The notes: generated from the sequence alone by a model not told the origin. A stretch of DNA of 64,000 nt from Pleurotus djamor (GCA_029747585.1 JAPEVF010000081.1:1-64000); one strand, 5' to 3'; shown: positions 34,901-45,485, numbered from the stretch's first letter. Numbers and translations are program-made.

Positions 34901-36660
34901 CTTCAACTCCCGTAACCTGAGAGGCGGGGAGACTGATCGTGAGACATTTGGAGGAGCAGGCATCAAGGGAGCGGGACTGGAATTGCTCATGACACAGTCT
35001 CTCGAAGGTTCGGCCGTTACAACTGGCGCTAAGAGGATTGGAGCTGGTGTAGGCTCGGATGCAGATGGTCCCGAACCTTCACTAGCGAGCTCAGGACTGG
35101 GTGGAGAGGTGGAAGGAGGACCATGGATTAGGACGGGCTCCGAGGAAGGGACAACGACTGGAGTGGGACTTGAGGCGAGTGATGTGATGCTGCTGGCCGT
35201 GGACACCGCGGACACACTAGGTCCAACGATGCTGGAAGTAAGTGGTTCTGGATCTGCGATTGCTCTCTCACCCTGTATGTCATCAGCGACACTAGGGCGA
35301 TTCTCCTGTGTGCGTTCACGGTCAAGCCACAGGGGTGAGCTCGGAGGCGTGGACAGCGGAGACTCCATATCCAAATCCAGATGGATGGGACTGGGGGGCG
35401 TCAACATGGGTGCGATCGCGAGTTTGAGGGCGGGGCGAGCCACGGCAGATGGGACAGGTGATTCCTTCATCAGTTCGCTGCTCCGTGTCATCATCGACGA
35501 ACTCGACGTTGTATCAGCGGAGGTATTTCCAGTCGGCTCTGGCGTAGGCATGGAAGTCGTGGTACTCGTAGTGATGTTGATGTTTGCGGTAAGATTTACT
35601 GAAGGAAGTGTTGTAAGTGTGCGTAGTCGAGTTGGAGTGTTTGGTACGGAGGATGACTTGGTCCCACTGGGATGACCACTGACATCAATTGGATCATGTA
35701 CGCCCTTGCCTCGACCCATCAGATTGGCAAGAGGTGACGCTAAAAAGTGGTAAATGGGAGATATGTTACGAAGCCATCATAAGTCTCACCGATGCCGTCG
35801 CCGACGTCGAGCATCCTCATCATGAGTTCCTTCCTCTTCTTGGAGGCGCTTCGTGTAGACCGAGCCATTCCGGAAGCGTCTTCCGCGGCGAGTGTCATTT
35901 CAAGAGCTTGAAGTATTCCATTTCGGGATGATGATGGTGTAGGTGGAGGTGTCGAAGGCGCGGCGGATGTCGAGCTCGATGCGGTTGTCACGATGTTAAT
36001 TGGCCGCGACGATATGGAAGGTAGGGGCGAAGGAGATAATGATTTTGTGCAAGCCGGAGCTACGTCCTCGTCATGGTCGGGAGCACCTTCGACTTTGCCA
36101 ACAGCCTTGGCCTTTCCTTTCCACTTTCCCCTCGACCCACTTGATACATCAACAACATCTACCTTCCGCCTCTTCCCCTCATTTGATTTCTCCAAAGTTG
36201 AGCCGTGTCGTTTGACTACTAGAGACTTCTTGCTACCTTTTCGACCACTGTTTCCAACAGCTGAAGGGGGGCTCAAACTTGTTTTGGACGGAGTGGTCAA
36301 CTTCGGTGAATGGCATACGCCCAATCTGACACTCCTTCTGAGTGGTGAAGGGGTAGCAGGGGTAGTCGAAGATGAAGGGGGCGGTCTGAAGGGCGTCACG
36401 GGAACCTTCTGCTTGGTCGTTGCAGTCGGCGACGGCGACAATGCAGCAATCGAGGTCGAAGCCGCAGGTGACGTCGACGCTCGCGGTCTTTCCGTGGAAG
36501 GAAACGAAGATCTCCTCCTCAGTCTCTGACTTGACCTTTGCGGCGTCAACGCTGGGGGGGCGAGAAAATCGAGAGCTACGGGGGTAGCAGTGCGCTGCCT
36601 CTTGGATGGTGATGAAGACTTGGCATTTGAGTGAGATTGGGACGAGGATCGTTTGACCAT
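31989..36660 (-). CDS. Large low-complexity nuclear-type protein, function unknown
   Basis: One gene of about 1,500 codons. Exon 1 (36660 to about 35790) is Ser/Pro/Lys/Arg-rich: MVKRSSSQSHSNAKSSSPSK, RSARKG-like basic patches and MARSTRSASKKRKELMMRML. A 51-bp intron leads to exon 2 (to about 34425; GGYYDETTGEYVPGAGLPQV, then a Met/Gly/Asn-rich run). A second intron leads to exon 3: RRLRRYTPDTIRAVVAQQAN, an acidic run at about 33960-34010, and MGIGISGGIGLGGAS. At N33057 (in 'gtganggg') the frame breaks. The neighbouring frame continues as Ser/Pro-rich, then a Gln-rich run (about 32755-32820), then Gly/Met-rich sequence ending SALSFALG. So I treat 31989-36660 as one gene with a sequencing error. 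The composition suggests a transcriptional or chromatin scaffold. No catalytic domain is seen. Confidence 0.6.
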
Positions 36661-37245
36661 TTTGCCAAAACGAGTACCTCGGCGTAATTATAAGTTGCGA
36701 GGAGGAGGAANGGGGGGGGAATTGTTTATTCCCACGCCTGAGTCACCTCAAGCCCTATGGTGCACATCACGTGTGTAAATACGCGTACATATTGCACAGC
36801 AGGCATTTGGCCGACATCCTTCCCCATTCTCAAGTGAGAGATACTGAAACATAACCTTGAGATAACTGCCCAACTCAACTCAGTTAAAGGTCGGGAGTTC
36901 TGCTCAAAGGATTGTATTTGCATACCTCCTAAGTGGTCAGGGCGTCCTATCCCACGGTTTGCCCACGGTTCTTTCAAATACATTGACTGTGGGAATTGTA
37001 GTTTCCACGGTCAGTTCGATATCTAAGCGTATCGTCACTAAGGTCATCCCAGGCACAGTAAGAGTCGCATTCACAGTAGGAATGCCAGCAAATAGCATGG
37101 TCCGAGATTTTGTAGTGCCTGCCTAACTGGAAGCTCTGGAATTTCATAGATGAAGACTTCTTCGTGCCGCCCTGTCCAAGTCTCGAATCGCCACAGGGAA
37201 GTTTTATAACCTTCAGTCGCGTACTTGACCTTCTAGTGATTCCCA
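36661..37245. other. Divergent promoter region between two hypothetical genes
   Basis: 585 bp separate the start codons of divergent genes, with N36711 in a G run. I see no further genes. Confidence 0.45.
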
Positions 37246-38116
37246 ATGATTCTTCCACCTCAACGGACAGTTGATGAAGAAACCGCACGTAGCCATTATC
37301 GAGGGTATCCCGACCTCGAACCTTCAGACTTCGCGCAAGATATACAGAAGTATATTGATGAGACGACGAGGATAGCTGGATGGGTTGAGAGCGTCAGCCA
37401 GCACCCACTCACAAATCCTTTCGAGCCGTTACCACCTCCAAGAGATAAGCCGTCGCATCCCGCCGATATTGTAATCAAGAGACCAAAGCAGCAGCGTAGC
37501 AGATATGTCCCTGAAAGCACGGTGAATAATCTGTTGTAAGGGTCACGTCGCTCGTCATCACTGACACTTACCTTCACAGAGGGTTCATAAAGAGTACGAG
37601 GGGTACCCAAGTCCTCCAACAACCGTGTTTTCTTCATCATCAACATACATACCCATGACACTTCCCCCTCCTAATGGCGGACCTTCATCCTCATCGCCTT
37701 TCGACCCCAGGGCGTATGCACCCTCCCCACGGGCAAGAACCTCGATGGCCAGCCGCAGAAGAGGTATTCCGCGCCAGGCTCCATCATGGAGCTCGCCGAC
37801 CAGTTTGATGCCGCAGGCACCGAGGCATCTAGGCGCGGAGTCCAGTCCATCTAGAGTACATAATGAACATGAGCATGCGTCCAGGCGAGACCACAAACGA
37901 GAGCCCCGCTTACCACCAAGAACGGAACACCCGCAAGCGGGCTTACAGGTTCCACCAGGGACTTTAATTCTACCAAATTATCCCTCGTCGCACAGGTCAT
38001 CGTCGCGTCAGTCGTCGAAAGAGACGTTGATCATCGCATTAACTCCAGATTCCCAAGGTCAAAAGCATGCCAGCAACTGGTTGGGGAGATTCTTCAAGGG
38101 ATTTTCAAAGCACTAA
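37246..38116 (+). CDS. Hypothetical proline/serine-rich protein
   Basis: Unrecognised. Exon 1 (37246-37536) encodes MILPPQRTVDEETARSHYRG, DFAQDIQKYIDETTRIAGWV and ADIVIKRPKQQRSRYVPEST. A short intron (donor GTAAGG, acceptor CACAGAG at about 37583) keeps the frame into VHKEYEGYPSPPTTVFSSST. A long Pro/Ser/Arg-rich region follows, then a conserved-looking amphipathic end, NWLGRFFKGFSKH. About 275 aa. The short C-terminal basic/aromatic helix could be a membrane-binding or targeting motif (inference only). Confidence 0.65.
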
Positions 38117-38416
38117 GAAGGGATGCACATCATGCACCTCCAGAACGTGTTGGACTCGAGGCGTGAGGGCGGTTGGAGCTCGCGAGGCAAGCTTCGAGTT
38201 CGAGGGCTCGAGGTATAGGAGGTGCAGATAGGAGTGCTCCTAGACTTGATCTTGGAAGCGGACAGCTGTTCTTTTAGTTCAAAATGAAAGGATGCTCATC
38301 TCATATGTTTTCCCTCATTTACATAGAATGTCACAAGCCCTTGACATGGTCATACTGGGATGAAGACAAGGCTACTACGGTACGAGGCTGACGGGACTGG
38401 AAATCCACTCGCACTC
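38117..38416. other. Intergenic, downstream of peptide gene 1
   Basis: A purine-rich patch with CTCGAG/GAGCTC-like words (38155-38225) is followed by sequence that weakly matches the downstream flanks of the other two peptide genes (e.g. AATGTCACAAGC near 38329). Confidence 0.4.
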
Positions 38417-38608
38417 CTAACAGCCACCGAGCAAGCTGCAGATCACTTTGGGGTCGATGTCTTTGAAACGTTGTCAGAAATCTGGGTGGCGATTATAAAC
38501 GTGGCACTCGTCACCTTTATTGTCTTCCTTGGGTTCCGGGACAGGATTGGCAACAACACCTGCAATCACGAAGACGGCGACGAGGAAGGCGGCAATGCGA
38601 GACATCAT
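38417..38608 (-). CDS. Tiny secreted peptide precursor, tandem copy 1
   Basis: Two exons: 38515-38608 and 38417-38460, joined across a 54-bp intron (GTGACG..AAAG, branch CTGAC). The 45-aa product has a signal peptide MMSRIAAFLVAVFVIAGVVA, an X-Pro ladder NPVPEPKEDNK and the C-terminus DIDPKVICSLLGGC followed by TAG. Unspliced reading gives a different end (GDECHVYN...) that the other two copies do not share, which supports splicing. A second intron (38620-38685) lies in the 5' UTR, and TTAAATAC at 38743-38750 is a likely TATA box. There is no CaaX box, so it is not a classical mating pheromone. The two cysteines (C-x5-C) could form one small disulfide ring. I do not know the family. Confidence 0.75.
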
Positions 38609-39938
38609 GATGTTGATAGCTAGAGTATGATGCAGAGGGACCATGGGTGAGTGGAGGTTGCTATTCAAGTAGTCTCAACACTTACAGATGCTGAGCTTGA
38701 AGAAGGTACTTCTCTGTGGAGAAGAGGCAAATTTGGTGCTCCTTAAATACTCAGGAAATCCTGAGATATATCTGCGTAGAATGCTTGTATCAATTCGCCA
38801 CAGATTGAAAGCCAAGGTCTGGTTCTCGGTGATGCAACAGAATGAATAGAATTACGCACTTACTCTCCTCCGAGTATTCAAGGTCAACTAATTCATAGAC
38901 CTATAGCCATTTTACACGGTAGCGAGTGGAAATAAAGCGAAGGACTAGAGTCGATGCGTCTTCATTCCAGGTACATGCGTCATGCGGGCTTAGTATATGG
39001 TCTCGGCGCGAGCCCTCCAAACCGAGGGGCTTCTATTCGTATGGGATGCGAGATAATATGCTGCTAAGTTCCCTTGAATCTGGGAAAGTACCAAATGATG
39101 CACTACCCTTTCAGAAACAACAGGGGAATGGACATCAGTGCGTCATGAAGCCCATACCATATCTGGTGAATTTACGTCTATGGCTGCCTATGAAACACAG
39201 ACTTGAGTCCAAAAAGCCAAGTTGACGGTTTAAAACTCTCGAAATCGGGTGTATGTCCCCGAGAGTCGAACTGAGGTCGAGGTCGAGCCAGTGCCATACT
39301 TGATACATGAGAGCCATCATCCAAGCATTGACAACGGTCGAGTCGTCGATGCCCCCAAAAGATACCCTAGCCTAAGGTAAAACACAGTGATCGTATTCCA
39401 AGGTGACTCAACGCGCCGTGGAACAAACGTTCTCGTGAGGGTGTGAGGGTGAGGGCATAGTCTGCCGTTTCCCTGCACAATATGGTGAGGGAAGAACTTG
39501 ACAGGTGGCTCCTGTAGGCTTCAGAGGTGATGCAAAGCCCTAGAGCGAGATGCTGAGAGTACACCAAATTCAATACAACTCCAAGTGCACGTAGTAGAGA
39601 TGGTGTTGCTCGTAGGAACCGCTGGAATTTGAAACTTTGGGGAAATTTGGCACGCTCAGCCTCGGACATAACGGAGCCTAAGAGCCGTCGACAGGGGTGT
39701 CCTGATTCTCCGACTGCTCGCAGCCGACACTGGAGGATACACGCTGTTCTTCGATACGTCCAAGCCCTTTTGAGATGGTATTACTCTTATACTTCTCCCA
39801 GTTATATGATAAGATGTCACAAACTCTCGCTGGAATTGACGTGAAAACAGGGATACTACATGACAGGGGGTACGAACTACGCCCTTTGACACCCTAATCC
39901 GTATTCAAGCCTCGACGTAGTCAACCGTCTGTTCACTC
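38609..39938. other. Spacer between peptide copies 1 and 2
   Basis: Contains the upstream region of copy 1 (5' UTR intron 38620-38685, TATA-like 38743) and the downstream flank of copy 2. Short open frames in 38926-39669 look like chance. No other gene seen. Confidence 0.45.
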
Positions 39939-40262
39939 CTAACAGCCGCCGAGTAAGCTACAGATTACTTTTGGGTCGATGTCTGTGAAAGGTTGTCAGA
40001 GATTGGGGACGGCGATGTCCTGATCATATCACTCGTCACCTTTGTTGTCCTCCTTGGGTTCCGGGACAGGATTGGCAACGACACAGACAATTGCAACGAC
40101 AACGACGAGCAAGGTGGCGATGCGGGACATGCTGATAGATAGCTGTGATGGGCGAGTCAGAGCTGCTCTACAAGGGTATCTCACTAGGACTTACAGAGGT
40201 TGAACGTGAAGAAGGTACTTCTCTGTAGATTGAAGAGGTGAAGTGAGTGGTCGTTAAATACT
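39788..40262 (-). repeat. Tandem duplication unit 2 (peptide gene plus flanks)
   Basis: The flank 39797-39941 matches 41105-41230. Shared words include AAGATGTCACAA/AAGATGTCACGA, GATACTACATGACAGGGGGT / GATACTACACGACAGGAGGT and GTTCACTCCTAACAGCCGCC. Upstream, AGAAGTACCTTCTTCA and GAGTATTTAA are shared by all three units. The duplicated block therefore covers promoter, 5' UTR intron, coding region and about 130 bp of 3' flank. Confidence 0.7.
39939..40130 (-). CDS. Tiny secreted peptide precursor, tandem copy 2
   Basis: Exons 40040-40130 and 39939-39982 flank a 57-bp intron (GTGACG..TTTCACAG, branch CTGAC). The 44-aa product has signal MSRIATLLVVVVAIVCVVA, then NPVPEPKEDNK and DIDPKVICSLLGGC. 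From the X-Pro ladder to the end it is identical to copy 1, although the last exon differs at five bases, all synonymous third positions. Unspliced, the frame stops after GDE. A 5' UTR intron (40143-40194) and TTAAATAC (40254-40261) sit where they do in copy 1. Confidence 0.75.
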
Positions 40263-41227
40263 CGGGATGCCTGGGGTATATCAACATCATATACTACTGT
40301 CTGGTTGCGCTGTCGATGGAAAAATATGGAATCTTAGTAGCAAGAAGGAGGAAATAGAACCGCTTTCTTACTCTCTTCCGAGTATTCGGGCTTGTAAGAT
40401 GAAACACGGCGAGCAGCGGTGAAGTGATGGACTGCATCGTGAGGCGATAATATGCCGTACCGACTCCCAAGTTGTACACTAAAGCTGCTGACTTCACACA
40501 AATAGAAATGACAGGCAGGATGCGAGTCTGGGTGCTGAGGCCCCCCATTAGCCTTGTCAACTAGGCCCAAGGAATTTCTTTGGGGTGTAACAAAGCGAAA
40601 AGGCGAGAATTCGCGAAGGGGGGGGAGGCTGAGGTAGTGTCTGCATACGTAAATGTCGGCTGCCAAAAGACTTTGGTCATACAATGTCACCACTTCTTGA
40701 ACGGAAGGGCTTATGTGTAGTGCGGGTCAATATGCTGCTGCTACTCGCCCTCGACAAGACCTAGGCAGCGAATTTAGACCATCAAAAATTCCAAAAAACC
40801 CCACGGACCTTTTTGGAGTCGAGTCGAGTCGAGGACGACGACGACGACGAAGGCGTAGATTCTCATGCTTGATACGTACGATTCGAGTCTCTAACCTGAC
40901 CTGAAACACGATGACCGTCTCACGACGCACAAGGCTCGTCACACTGGAGAATAACCGTGTTCTTTGGTGTCATGGCCTCCTCTTTGGTGGGCTAGGGGTG
41001 ATACGCATTGAAGGATAATCGAAGTTGCGAGGAGTATCCGTGGGTTGGTTTGGGAAGCCACCCTTCGTTGCTCACAAGGCAGTATTCAAGGTGTATCCCC
41101 TTCATATCCCCTCCAAATATGTGAGAAGATGTCACGATTTCTTGGCAGCATCGAGATGACATGAGGATACTACACGACAGGAGGTAAGAATGGCACCCTA
41201 TCTACACACGCGACGGCATGTTCACTC
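40131..41227. other. Spacer between peptide copies 2 and 3
   Basis: Holds the copy 2 promoter, a GTCGAGTCGA / GACGACGAC microsatellite (about 40817-40852) and the copy 3 downstream flank. No other gene seen. Confidence 0.45.
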
Positions 41228-41553
41228 CTAACAGCCGCCGATCAAGCTACAGAGTACCGTGGGGTCGATATCTTCCCGGGTTTCATGTTAGAAACTGGGA
41301 TGGGGAAACCGTAAGACCATTCATTACCTTTGTTCTCTTCCTTGGGATCCGGCACGGGATTGGCGAAGCCGTTGACAATGGCAAAGGCAACGACAAGTAA
41401 GGCGGCAATGCGAGACATGCTGATAGCTATCTGTGATGCAGAATGAGCAAGTCTGATATACTCTACCAGGACACTTCGACACTTACAGAGGTGGAACTTG
41501 AGGAAAGTACTTCTCTGTGGAAATGAGGTGAGTTGAGTGCTCCTTAAATACTC
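41105..41553 (-). repeat. Tandem duplication unit 3 (peptide gene plus flanks)
   Basis: Same layout as unit 2: conserved 3' flank, two exons, CDS intron, 5' UTR intron, AGAAGTACTTTCCTCA leader and CCGAGTATTTAAGGAGCAC promoter core. Confidence 0.7.
41228..41418 (-). CDS. Tiny secreted peptide precursor, tandem copy 3
   Basis: Exons 41328-41418 and 41228-41271 flank a 56-bp intron (GTAATG..GGGAAG, branch CTAAC). The 44-aa product has signal MSRIAALLVVAFAIVNGFA, then NPVPDPKEENK and DIDPTVLCSLIGGC. It differs from copies 1 and 2 mainly by conservative exchanges (E/D, D/E, I/L, L/I, K/T), and both cysteines and the GGC end are kept. Unspliced reading would give a 58-aa protein whose tail the other copies lack. 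A 5' UTR intron is at 41431-41486 and a TATA-like TTAAATAC at 41544-41551. Confidence 0.75.
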
Positions 41554-43020
41554 GGCGACGTCTGAATTTATCAACAAAGGCCACTTGCTTACCTGGGTCG
41601 CCATTAGAAAGAAAAGGATAAGTTCTTGACGGAACGAAAGAATAAATAGAATGATCGATGAATATGAATTTCCACTCCACAGCAGCCTAGAATAGTATTG
41701 GCCGTTAGAAGCGACGTTGCGAGACTTCCCGAAGCCGTCAAAGTGTTTTTGCACACCAGTTAGATGCTTGTGTAATCCATCAGCTTGATGGGTGCACGTT
41801 TGAACGTTGAAGACGATTTGAAGTCGAGCATCGGGAGACGACCTGAGAAGTAGGAGTAGCCGTGATTGGCACAGAAAGCGAAAGGCTCAAATTATCATTC
41901 ATTGATGACGAATTACAGTACTCTGTGAAGGGAGTTTGTCAGAATGAGGTAGCTCGCGAAGTCGCCAATTTCCGCGTACTATAGTTAAATGAAACATTCT
42001 GTGCAAGCGAACCGGATGAATCTCAAGGAAGGGATGATAGCCACTCCGAAGTAGTGTTTAGTATGGGTATTTCGCAGCGAAACCACGATAAATGTGATTC
42101 CCTTCGCTGTAGGACATCAAGCTAACGTTGCATGGCCTCTAGCCGGACACGAGGAGAAGACCTTGCCCGAGTCTTGAGAGAATGCCGCAAAAAGTGCTGT
42201 TTTAGGCGTCGAAAGGCCAGAGCGTCGTACTTGCTCCGTCGGGCGTAGGCTCGAATTCCGGCCTCTATGACGAGAGGATGACAGTCGATCCTGTTCGCAT
42301 AGAGTAGAACGCTTCTGCGCGGAATTGTTCAGCGCGAAAACGAGGCTAAGACAGGTAGATGGATGGAGCCAGTTGGAGTGAAACTACGCAGAAATTCGAC
42401 AAAGCCCATGAACCGATAGAACACCCAAGCCGAAAGCCAGCAACTAGAGACGGAGGAAAAGAGACACGTTTCTGTGCATTTCTGATTGGCTCTATTACAC
42501 GGGCGGATTACTGTCAAAGGTCAGTTGGATGAGGGGAAGTCCCGAGGTGTTGTCATGTACAGTTCCTGTTCCAGGATAAAACAATGAAGGTCGCACTGTG
42601 AGTGTTGCGAGTGTTGTGCGAGTGTTGAAGTTGGTTTGTGTGGTACTTACCAAAGGCTATCGAGAGGACTTACTGACGGTGGAAGAGAGAAACTTACTGT
42701 GAGAATATTCTGATCTCGGCCTCTCGGCAGAGCTTCCCTCGACCATCGAGATCAACATCAGGATCTCATGGGATTGGGGGCTCCGGTGCGCCCTCTCCTC
42801 CACTACACACGCCATATTAGAAGCCAATTGCCGATAGTGCGCTTGATTACACATGGATTGCGAGCTTGAACCCATGACCAAGCGCATTACTCAGCTACAA
42901 TGGCGTAGCTAGGCACAAAGGTTTGTATATAGATGAACTATAAGCTTCCCCAACATCGATTCACCGTTCTCCCATCCAGCCGCATCAGATAACTCGTTTC
43001 TTTTTCATATAATTTTCGCC
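41419..43020. other. Gene-poor stretch
   Basis: Apart from the copy 3 promoter (to about 41560) and the GST promoter (about 42900-43020), I see no gene, tRNA or element. Short open frames here have no support. Confidence 0.5.
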
Positions 43021-43981
43021 ATGCCAGAGGTATTGACCCTATACACCGCCAAGGTACGTATTTATCGCATCAAGAGGCTAGGTTGGCTCTAACAGTGCCT
43101 TTCTGTCATGTTTAGATCTGCCCATATGCTCATCGAGTAGGTCTACGATTTCACGGGTAGATACGCGTTTTATGTGCGAATTTAGGTCGAATTGGCGCTA
43201 GCCGAGGCTAATGCTGAGTTCACTCGGTACGAGATCGACCTGCAGAACAAGCCCGAGTGGTACGCGCCAAAAGTCAACCCAGCAAGCAAGGTACATCGTA
43301 TCTTGCTTCTCAAGATGTTGGAAAACTCACAGAAATTCTCTTGTCCTACTTCTTCCATAGGTTCCCGCTGTTGCGTACGGCGGTACTCCAGCCCCAGCCG
43401 ACCAGCCATCTCCAGACTCGGAGAAGATAGCCGAGTCGTTGGTGCTCCTCGAATTCGTCGCAGACCTCTACCCAAACTCTGGTTTACTTCCTAAAGACCC
43501 TGTCATCCGGGCCAAAGCCCGCTTCTTCATCGATGCCATCTCTACCAAATTTTCTCCAGGATACTTCGCTTCCGTTCTCAAGGGAGAGTCCTTTGATAAG
43601 CTTTTTGAAGGCATCGAAGCTATCCAAAGCTTACTTCCATCGGAGGACAAGGCAACATACGCCGTATCCAACGATTTCACCATCGCAGATGCTGCCTTCC
43701 TACCGTTCGTTGCTAGGTTGTATGTTTCGTTGAAGAACGATATCGGCGCGTTCGCTGCTGGGACCGGTCCCGGAGCCTTGAAGACCATTCAAACAGATCC
43801 CAAGTTTGCGCGGTTTAATAAGTATGTCGACGCGTTGTTCGCTAGGGAAAGCTACAAGAAAACATTTGATGAGGTACGTATTGCAATCCCTCGGTTAACG
43901 CACTGTCCTAACACCAGATACCAGGCTCTTATAGCGCAGCGTTATGCAGAGCGCTTCGCATCTCTTCGCTCTAAGGCTTAA
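43021..43981 (+). CDS. Glutathione S-transferase, omega-like
   Basis: A cytosolic thiol transferase or dehydroascorbate-reductase-like GST. Four or five exons join as MPEVLTLYTAK, ICPYAHR, VELALAEANAEFTRYEIDLQ, NKPEWYAPKVNPASK and VPAVAYGG, the N-terminal thioredoxin fold. The Cys in ICPYAHR is at the active site expected for omega class. Then come SEKIAESLVLLEFVADLYP (the E-S glutathione-binding pair) and the helical C-domain with NDFTIADAAFLPFVARLYV. The end is ERFASLRSKA (TAA 43979-43981). About 260 aa. Omega-type GSTs are expanded in wood-decay basidiomycetes, so detoxification of plant phenolics is possible but not shown. Confidence 0.9.
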
Positions 43982-45485
43982 GTCGGACAATCATCTCGTT
44001 TATTTGGAAATTGTACTACCTAGCTTGGTGACTGAAGCGTTTTCTGTCTTCTTCCCTATCACATCACCTCATGCTGAGCATGATTACTGTGACATTGAGT
44101 CAGTGACTAGTTATAATAACTCGAGTACCCCTGCACCAATCTAACCGCTCCGTTCGCCCAATGGCTCCCACCATCACATAGACGAAAAGGACGCCCCAGT
44201 TTCTCTATAGACTATGGTATAAAATGGAGTGACCTGTAGAGTCTACTCCAACCCAACATCTTCACCCTTCGATCCTCAGACACCTATCATCATTGCTACC
44301 AGGGTAGCAAAGCGTCGGCTGGGTCTGACCTGAGCGAGCCCCACGGTATGACATCATATTAGGGTAGGTGGCACCGTAACAAACTGTCCTTAACACCCAC
44401 GGTTTTGGAGAGGAGCCACTGCGGCAACCAGCGTTACCATGCGTTACCATCGCAGCGATTGCGAGGCTGGTGAGCTTGGATATATACATCTTCCAGAAAT
44501 TAGTGCTTGCTGGCAGCTGCGTGAGACGCAGCCGAGCCGGGGTATCCAGCAAGGAGGGGCTGCCTCATCCAGGTTTCATTCACCGTAATTTATACAAAAA
44601 GGCCCGAGGACGTTTGTAATGGAATTTCAGACCGCATTCCAGAAGTACAACAAGCGTTGGCTACAGAGGCGTCTTGGAGGTGGCGGTCGGTGGTAGCGAC
44701 GCTGATTCGGAGCTGTGTAAAGAAACTGGAACCGCTTTTTGGGGAGATGCAGAGGACACCACGCCAGTTATGTGACAGGATCCAAGGGCCTGGCAACAAA
44801 TCCAGCGTCAAAGCAGCCCAAGAGGCAAAGAGTGAGGGAAGTCAATCAAGAGAGAAGCTAGAGAGGTCACAGCTCGGTAGCGATTTAGCAAAATGGTGCG
44901 TTCCTTTGGCACGACAGTTTACGATGGATGGGAGCCGCTGACAGATTGTGTAAGCAATGGAGGCTAGAAGGTTACGATCAGCGCATTCGATTTTGTTGAA
45001 TGGCTTGGGAAACGGACCTCCCAGTTCAACGTTCAACACTAGTGCAGAGTGGGGTTGTGAGACGAGACGTGAACGTGGAGAAAGGGAGCGGAGAGTCGCG
45101 AGCCATGTTCCCTCGACCATCCATCCACTGCACCCTCAGTGATCACCTTGGTGACAACATTGGGTTGACAACCTCGGGAAAGACGTTTAGAAACGAGTGA
45201 GAAATCTTGGCGGCAGTTTTGAGGAAATACTGCGAAAGGCGTCGTGGAGTTGTTGTGAGGTTACGTGGGGGAGGGAACTTCGGATGCGGAATAATATCGA
45301 AATGTGCTTGTGGGTGGCTTGGGGAAGGAGAAGCCTTATAAAGAGCATCGATAGCCAACATTTTTTGGACAGCCATCCCAGCTGCTGTCGTTGAACGACA
45401 GAAGTCTTCACCTTCGCCAGCTCATCGTTTCTTTTCCCGAAGTGTATTTGGTCAATCGATTTTTCGGGTTTTACTTCCATTCGAC
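43982..45485. other. Intergenic with one small candidate gene
   Basis: Holds only the candidate at 44262-44489. A GCGTTACCAT direct repeat (44432-44451) lies inside that candidate's signal-peptide region. 44600-45400 has open frames without family features. Confidence 0.45.
44262..44489 (-). CDS. Candidate small secreted four-cysteine protein
   Basis: A single-exon 75-aa frame starting at 44489: MYISKLTSLAIAAMVTHGNA is a good signal peptide. A mature part with four cysteines follows (GCRSGSSPKPWVLRTVCYG, QPTLCYPGSNDDRCLRIEG). A TATA-like TATAAATT lies upstream (about 44587-44594). The family is unknown and there is no second copy in the window. An in-frame intron is possible but unneeded. 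The frame could be chance, since it is short. Confidence 0.45.
   Translation of the reverse strand: MYISKLTSLAIAAMVTHGNAGCRSGSSPKPWVLRTVCYGATYPNMMSYRGARSGQTQPTLCYPGSNDDRCLRIEG

Noticed and set aside
32215..35675. Long + strand open frames opposite the low-complexity gene (e.g. 32215-32751, 34881-35675)
   Set aside because: They mirror the biased codons of the minus-strand gene and show no family motif or splice logic.
38417..41418. Tiny peptides as mating pheromone precursors
   Set aside because: Basidiomycete pheromones end in a CaaX farnesylation box and lack a signal peptide. These have a signal peptide and end GGC. No pheromone receptor gene is adjacent.
38417..41418. Tiny peptides as MSDIN/amatoxin-type cyclic peptide precursors
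   Set aside because: No MSDIN leader, no paired prolines flanking a core, and those precursors have no secretion signal.
41242..41754. 170-aa minus-strand frame covering peptide copy 3
   Set aside because: It runs through the 5' UTR intron and promoter. The conserved start is the internal ATG at 41418, as in the other copies.
42840..42905. tRNA-like words (GGTTCAAGCTC-type B box, AGCTGAGT A-box-like) on the minus strand
   Set aside because: The two boxes are only about 15 bp apart and no anticodon arm or acceptor stem can be folded, so this is not a tRNA gene.
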